Assembly: GCA_964404765.1 (NCBI GenBank)
Contig: CAYOLL010000232.1
Coordinates: forward strand, 1-8,302
DNA length: 8,302 nucleotides
Source: CAYOLL01 sp964404765 [NCBI: uncultured Gemmatimonadota bacterium]
Lineage (GTDB): Bacteria > 4572-55
Reading direction: 5' to 3'
In this document: piece after piece, positions 5,197 to 8,302 of the stretch
Position numbering within the stretch: position 1 is the stretch's first letter
Layout of the letters: every line of letters starts with the position of its first letter
The notes under the pieces: generated by a model
The model's database searches: none
Seen by the model: the letters and a program-made list of their open reading frames with translations, nothing else
What the model was told of the DNA's origin: nothing
Program-made: the position numbers and the translations under genes

Positions 5197-7500
5197 ATGA
5201 ACCGCCAAAAACAAACCATGCCAAAGTCAAAATGTGTTGTCTATTTGCTTGTAATTTGGCTGATCAGCGGCGCCAACTGTGCCCGAACGCCCGGTCCGCC
5301 GCCGCCATTACTGCCGGATGATAGCGGCATTTTTGCCGGTCCCCGCGAGCCGCTCGACTTGTTCGATCCTACCGTACTCAAAGGCAAAACGATTGTGATT
5401 GATCCGGGGCATGGCGGCAAATTTCCGGGTTCCGTCGGACCGACCGACCTGCACGAAGCCGAGGTGAATCTGGCCGTGGCCCGTTTTCTGGGCGAGATGC
5501 TGCGCGAGCATGGCGCAACTGCAATCCTGACTCGCGAAACAGACCGCGACTTTTTAACGCCGGAAGATTCAACCTTAACCGGTGATTTAAAAAAACGGTT
5601 GGCCATTATTCCTTCCACCGCCCAACTATTCGTTTCCCTGCATCATAACTCCTTTCCGTCGCAAAACCAAAATATTCGCCAAATCGAGACATATTATAAA
5701 ATGACTGACGACGGCCCGTCGCTGGAGTTTGCCCACTTTATCCACCGCCATTTAGTGCGCAATCTGGGCATTCCGGAGCATAAAATCGAGCCTGGCAACT
5801 ATTTTATCCTGCGGCAAAATCCAGTCACCGGTATTCTGGGTGAAGCCACCTACCTCTCCAATCCACGCATTGAAGCCCTGCTGCGATTGCCGGAAAATCA
5901 GCGCCTGGAGGCGTACGCATATTTTCTGGGCATCGTGGATTACTTCATGGCCGGTCTGCCGGAAATCCGTATTCTAAGCCCGTTGGAAAATGCCCGGATT
6001 GCCCAGGCCCGCCCGTTAATTGCCGCGGAAATCAAAGACGAACGACTCGGCATCGATCCAATGTCCATCAGGGTGATGTTGGACGGCGCGGCGCTGCCGT
6101 TTAATTATGACCAAACCGGGCGGCTGATGGCCGAAGCCGGCGCATCGTTAACCAACGGCCCTCACGAATTGACGATATCAGCCCGCAATTTGAATGGTAA
6201 TAGCGCCATGCGTCGCACCCGACGTTTCAGCATCGTCCAACCGGCGGCAAAGATGACTTTTTCGACCGTTCCGCCGGTCTTACAACTGGGCCAAAACTGC
6301 CTGAAGGCCCGCGTAACCGACGCCGGGCATCAGCCGGTGGCCGACAGCGTGGAAGTCCTGCTCATCCATCCGCAGGACGGCAGCGGGCGTACGATCACTG
6401 CCGGGTGGGACACGCTCCGGGCAACAACTTTTGGCGGTGAAGCGTTTTTTTATTTTGATGTGGAGACAACGGAACCGTTTCGAATGATCGCTTTTTGCCA
6501 AACGATTACGGAGGCCCTTGAACTGGCGGCTGCGCCCCGAAAAACGTATCGTCACCTTTACATAACCCCCGAAAAGACGGCGGCATTTTCCGGGCCGGTC
6601 GATATTTGGCAAGGCGCTGCGCACGATCGGCCGGATCGTAACGGTCATGTCTGGCTTCCGGCGGATTTTACAGCACCGATCCACATTAGCAGCCGCGGAT
6701 ATCAACCCGCACACATCGACAGCGCACAGGAAAAAATTGTGCTTAGCCCGGTGGCCGACGGCAGCTTGTACGGACGACGGATTGCGCTCGATCCCGAATA
6801 TGGCAGCACAGTTGGACCGACCGGCATTACCTCGGCAGCGGTTAATTTGGGGGTCGCCCGTTTTTTGGCCGATTTTTTAGAGGCCGCCGGGGCCGAGGTC
6901 ACTTTGATTCGTCCCGATGCTAATGAAGTTTCGGAATCAGCGCGTGTTTTGCGCTCATACGCCGCAAACGCCGAGCGCCATCTGATCATCGGCACGATTG
7001 AAAGCGCTAAACCGGTCATCACCCATTACACCGGCAGCGCAACCGGTCGGAATCTGGCCAAGTCGATTGCCGAAGCTTTTGGGCCGGATGCCGCCACCGT
7101 GCGGGAAGTCTCCGACTATTTGCTACGCCAAACCGCCTGCCCGATCCTCTATGTGCGGGCCGGACAGCTCAAAAATCCAGCCGAAGAAATCAAAGTCGCC
7201 CACCCGATCTGGCAAAGGGCACAGGCATATCGCATTTTCGCTGGTGTGCTGAATCACTTTGGCTGGAAGCAGCCACACCGTCTGTCAGGTTTTGTACTGG
7301 ATGCGAATGACAAACCTATAACCGGCGCACTGGTTGTTTTGGATGGTTTGTTCTCGCTGCAAAGCGATTGGAGCGGTGAGGTTAAATTTACAGGATTGGC
7401 GGCAGGAAAGCACACCGTGGAAATATTTTACCAACAGCGCCGGATTACGACAACGGCTATTTTGCCACAAACTGAACCCTTTAATTTTCATCTGAAATAA
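5197..7500 (+). CDS. Exported N-acetylmuramoyl-L-alanine amidase with second, inactive amidase domain
   Basis: A 767-residue cell-wall hydrolase expected to cut the MurNAc-L-Ala bond of peptidoglycan outside the cytoplasm. Residues 1-28 form a signal peptide (basic start, hydrophobic 13-26). SGAN-C28 is only a loose lipobox, and cleavage after A26 by signal peptidase I is equally possible. Residues 64-251 are Amidase_3, with zinc ligands H72 (DPGHGG), E87 (EAEVNL) and H149 (SLHHN) and catalytic E216 (GEATYLSN). Two beta-rich, Ig-like regions follow (about 256-346 and 351-450), then a linker. Residues 526-690 repeat the amidase fold with all four residues changed (Y535, S546, I601, R654). Residues 696-767 resemble a carboxypeptidase-regulatory beta-sandwich. 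ATG 5197 gives a full signal peptide. ATG 5218 is an alternative, and the upstream GTG at 5038 overlaps the preceding gene and is rejected. Confidence 0.93.
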   Translation: MNRQKQTMPKSKCVVYLLVIWLISGANCARTPGPPPPLLPDDSGIFAGPREPLDLFDPTVLKGKTIVIDPGHGGKFPGSVGPTDLHEAEVNLAVARFLGEMLREHGATAILTRETDRDFLTPEDSTLTGDLKKRLAIIPSTAQLFVSLHHNSFPSQNQNIRQIETYYKMTDDGPSLEFAHFIHRHLVRNLGIPEHKIEPGNYFILRQNPVTGILGEATYLSNPRIEALLRLPENQRLEAYAYFLGIVDYFMAGLPEIRILSPLENARIAQARPLIAAEIKDERLGIDPMSIRVMLDGAALPFNYDQTGRLMAEAGASLTNGPHELTISARNLNGNSAMRRTRRFSIVQPAAKMTFSTVPPVLQLGQNCLKARVTDAGHQPVADSVEVLLIHPQDGSGRTITAGWDTLRATTFGGEAFFYFDVETTEPFRMIAFCQTITEALELAAAPRKTYRHLYITPEKTAAFSGPVDIWQGAAHDRPDRNGHVWLPADFTAPIHISSRGYQPAHIDSAQEKIVLSPVADGSLYGRRIALDPEYGSTVGPTGITSAAVNLGVARFLADFLEAAGAEVTLIRPDANEVSESARVLRSYAANAERHLIIGTIESAKPVITHYTGSATGRNLAKSIAEAFGPDAATVREVSDYLLRQTACPILYVRAGQLKNPAEEIKVAHPIWQRAQAYRIFAGVLNHFGWKQPHRLSGFVLDANDKPITGALVVLDGLFSLQSDWSGEVKFTGLAAGKHTVEIFYQQRRITTTAILPQTEPFNFHLK

Positions 7501-7595
7501 GGGCGCGTCAGCTTATAGACAGTCTGTTTGTAGCGTTGCAAAAACCAACCGCAAAACGTGGATAAGCCCCATTGGCGACATGGGTTTGGAAAAGC

Positions 7596-7637
7596 AAAAG
7601 CCGGTCTACTCGTTTGTAGACCGGCTTTTTTTATTTT
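7596..7637 (+). terminator. Strong intrinsic terminator after the amidase gene
   Basis: AAAAGCCGGTCTA (7596-7608) pairs perfectly with TAGACCGGCTTTT (7617-7629) around an 8-base loop. The T-tract runs to 7632 and continues after one A. It lies about 95 bases after the amidase stop. The A-rich left arm would let it work weakly on the other strand too. Confidence 0.93.
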
Positions 7638-7737
7638 GTAGGCCCAATGCGTTGTGGGGGGAAGCTTTGTCTTAATCCTACATTAGTGCGATTAGAAATT
7701 TGGATAGCAATAAAATTAACTAATTACAATGAGTTTA

Positions 7738-7796
7738 TAGCAAAACCGGGTCGGCTTGTCAAGCATATTTTGCAGGCGGGGCCTGGTTTTTTGCTA
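7738..7796 (+). repeat. 59-base inverted repeat, possible small structured RNA
   Basis: TAGCAAAACC (7738-7747) pairs with GGTTTTTTGCTA (7785-7796), leaving a two-T bulge. Inside are GCTT/AAGC (7754-7764) and CAGGC-GGG-GCCTG (7773-7785), the latter followed by GTTTTTT, a terminator-like ending. A loose promoter, TTGGAT (7700-7705) with a long 19-base gap to TACAAT (7725-7730), lies just upstream. A tiny non-autonomous element is an alternative, but I see no target-site duplication. Confidence 0.45.
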
Positions 7797-7810
7797 TTCT
7801 TGTCGTTTCA

Positions 7811-7823
7811 TTCGCAGATTGAC
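7811..7823 (+). repeat. CGCAGATTGAC-type motif, copy 1
   Basis: TTCGCAGATTGAC matches the arm of the inverted repeat at 7897-7946 over 13 bases. It is the leftmost of four copies in about 235 bases. Confidence 0.75.
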
Positions 7824-7896
7824 ACAAAACGAGGGGTTTGGATAGGGCATTTTTTCTCAAAAATGGGGTTAACTTCTTGTTTAGAAACAAGTTATA

Positions 7897-7946
7897 TTTT
7901 TCGCAGATTGACGCGCTTTTGAAATTTTTGGTCAATCTGCGAAAAA
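7897..7946. repeat. Perfect 16-base inverted repeat, motif copies 2 and 3
   Basis: TTTTTCGCAGATTGAC (7897-7912) and its exact complement (7931-7946) flank an 18-base, T-rich centre. The words CGCAGATT and AATCTGCG recall a palindromic repeat that I associate with intergenic DNA of several environmental bacteria. That association is from memory. A hairpin in RNA or a cruciform in DNA could form. It has no T-tract after the right arm, so it is not a plus-strand terminator. Confidence 0.85.
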
Positions 7947-8030
7947 GTTGCCGCTGGGCGGTTAGTGTCGTTTTTTGAATGTAACAGGTTGATGTATTTT
8001 GAGTTAGCCTTTTTTTTATTGTCCGGTCAA

Positions 8031-8045
8031 TTTTTCGTAGATTGA
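8031..8045 (+). repeat. CGCAGATTGA-type motif, copy 4 (one mismatch)
   Basis: TTTTTCGTAGATTGA differs from the arm at 7897 by a single C-to-T change and then continues into unrelated sequence, as expected for a decaying family member. Confidence 0.65.
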
Positions 8046-8241
8046 AATTTGATCGTAAGATGTTGTCGAGTAAAGAGTTGCAGAAATTTCAAGTTTGCTG
8101 GCCTGGGGGGGGCCGGCGCCGGGCACTGGGCGCTGTATTTTATACTGACAGAAATAATTTAAACAAAATGTGGATTTTTTGGCAAAAAAATCATATTTTG
8201 AAAAGATTAAGCCCTTCTTGTACTAGTCAATAACCTTTAGA

Positions 8242-8258
8242 ACACTCTTCGGAGGTGT
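8242..8258 (+). repeat. UUCG-capped hairpin
   Basis: ACACTC (8242-8247) pairs with GAGGTGT (8252-8258), with one bulged G, and is closed by a C(TTCG)G tetraloop, the most stable RNA tetraloop class. It directly precedes the palindrome at 8257 and may be part of the same element. Confidence 0.5.
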
Positions 8259-8286
8259 CATTCCGGCACGTTTTTGGCCGGAATCT
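8257..8286. repeat. GTCATTCC...GGAATC palindromic intergenic repeat
   Basis: ATTCCGGC (8260-8267) pairs perfectly with GCCGGAAT (8277-8284) around a 9-base loop. The frame GTCATTCC-loop-GGAATC is that of widespread intergenic palindromic repeats of bacteria, known to me from memory. The loop, not the tail, carries the T-run, so it is a poor terminator. Confidence 0.6.
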
Positions 8287-8302
8287 TCTTACAGGCAAAC
8301 AA

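Larger units (their letters stand above)
7638..8302. other. AT-rich gene-free region with repeats
   Basis: After the terminator no frame has a Shine-Dalgarno, a recognisable protein or coding-like codon use. Frames of 91 codons (7647-7922) and 63 codons (8042-8233) run through the repeats and read as low-complexity translations of T-rich DNA. The stretch holds a 59-base inverted repeat, four copies of a CGCAGATTGA-type motif, a G8 tract with a GC-rich island (8105-8134), and two hairpins at the edge. The composition differs sharply from the coding part. It may be a decayed insertion or a repeat-collecting intergenic site. Confidence 0.6.

Noticed and set aside
7811-8045. CRISPR-like array from the CGCAGATTGA repeats
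   Set aside because: Spacing is irregular, orientation is mixed, copies are short and there are no cas genes.
7647-8233. Two plus-strand frames of 91 and 63 codons after the terminator
   Set aside because: They run across repeats in AT-rich DNA, without ribosome sites or recognisable protein features.

Overview
The window is a 5' to 3' stretch of bacterial chromosome with seven supported genes, one gene remnant, and two longer non-coding stretches. Coding DNA is moderately GC-rich. The last ~660 bases are clearly AT-rich and full of repeats. Canonical -35/-10 promoters, Shine-Dalgarno sites, hairpin-plus-T terminators and an exported peptidoglycan amidase all fit a bacterium with a peptidoglycan wall. 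Nothing here fixes the phylum. The gene types (YfiT-like DinB protein, lone nucleotidyltransferase-like protein, VapBC remnant, large multidomain amidase) are common in environmental lineages such as Calditrichota/KSB1 or Chloroflexota, but that placement is only an impression.

Layout. (1) Positions 1-1366, minus strand: the first 455 codons of a long protein of no recognised family, cut by the window edge. (2) Positions 1367-1717: a divergent intergenic region with candidate promoters for both sides, a 10-bp tandem repeat, and a strong bidirectional terminator that serves neither flanking gene. (3) Positions 1718-3879, plus strand: a YfiT-like DinB metalloprotein, a low-specificity L-threonine aldolase 9 bases behind it, then a degenerate nucleotidyltransferase-like protein with its own Shine-Dalgarno. 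(4) Positions 3922-4368: two near-identical 39-base copies of a promoter module. They flank a VapB-like antitoxin whose toxin partner has been reduced to a start codon and a short C-terminal tail. (5) Positions 4413-5081: a membrane protein of the YqiJ/DUF1449 type with an NfeD-like OB-fold tail, driven by the second promoter copy. (6) Positions 5114-7500: a long inverted repeat in the leader, then a 767-residue exported amidase that carries an intact Amidase_3 domain and, further along, a second copy with every catalytic residue replaced. A strong terminator follows. (7) Positions 7638-8302: gene-free, AT-rich DNA with four copies of a 13-16 base motif, a 59-base inverted repeat, and two adjacent hairpins at the right edge.

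The most noteworthy points are the decayed VapBC locus bracketed by duplicated promoters, the active/inactive tandem amidase, the nucleotidyltransferase with an Asp-to-Ala change in its metal motif, and the orphan terminator between divergent genes. I see no convincing complete new defence or mobile system.
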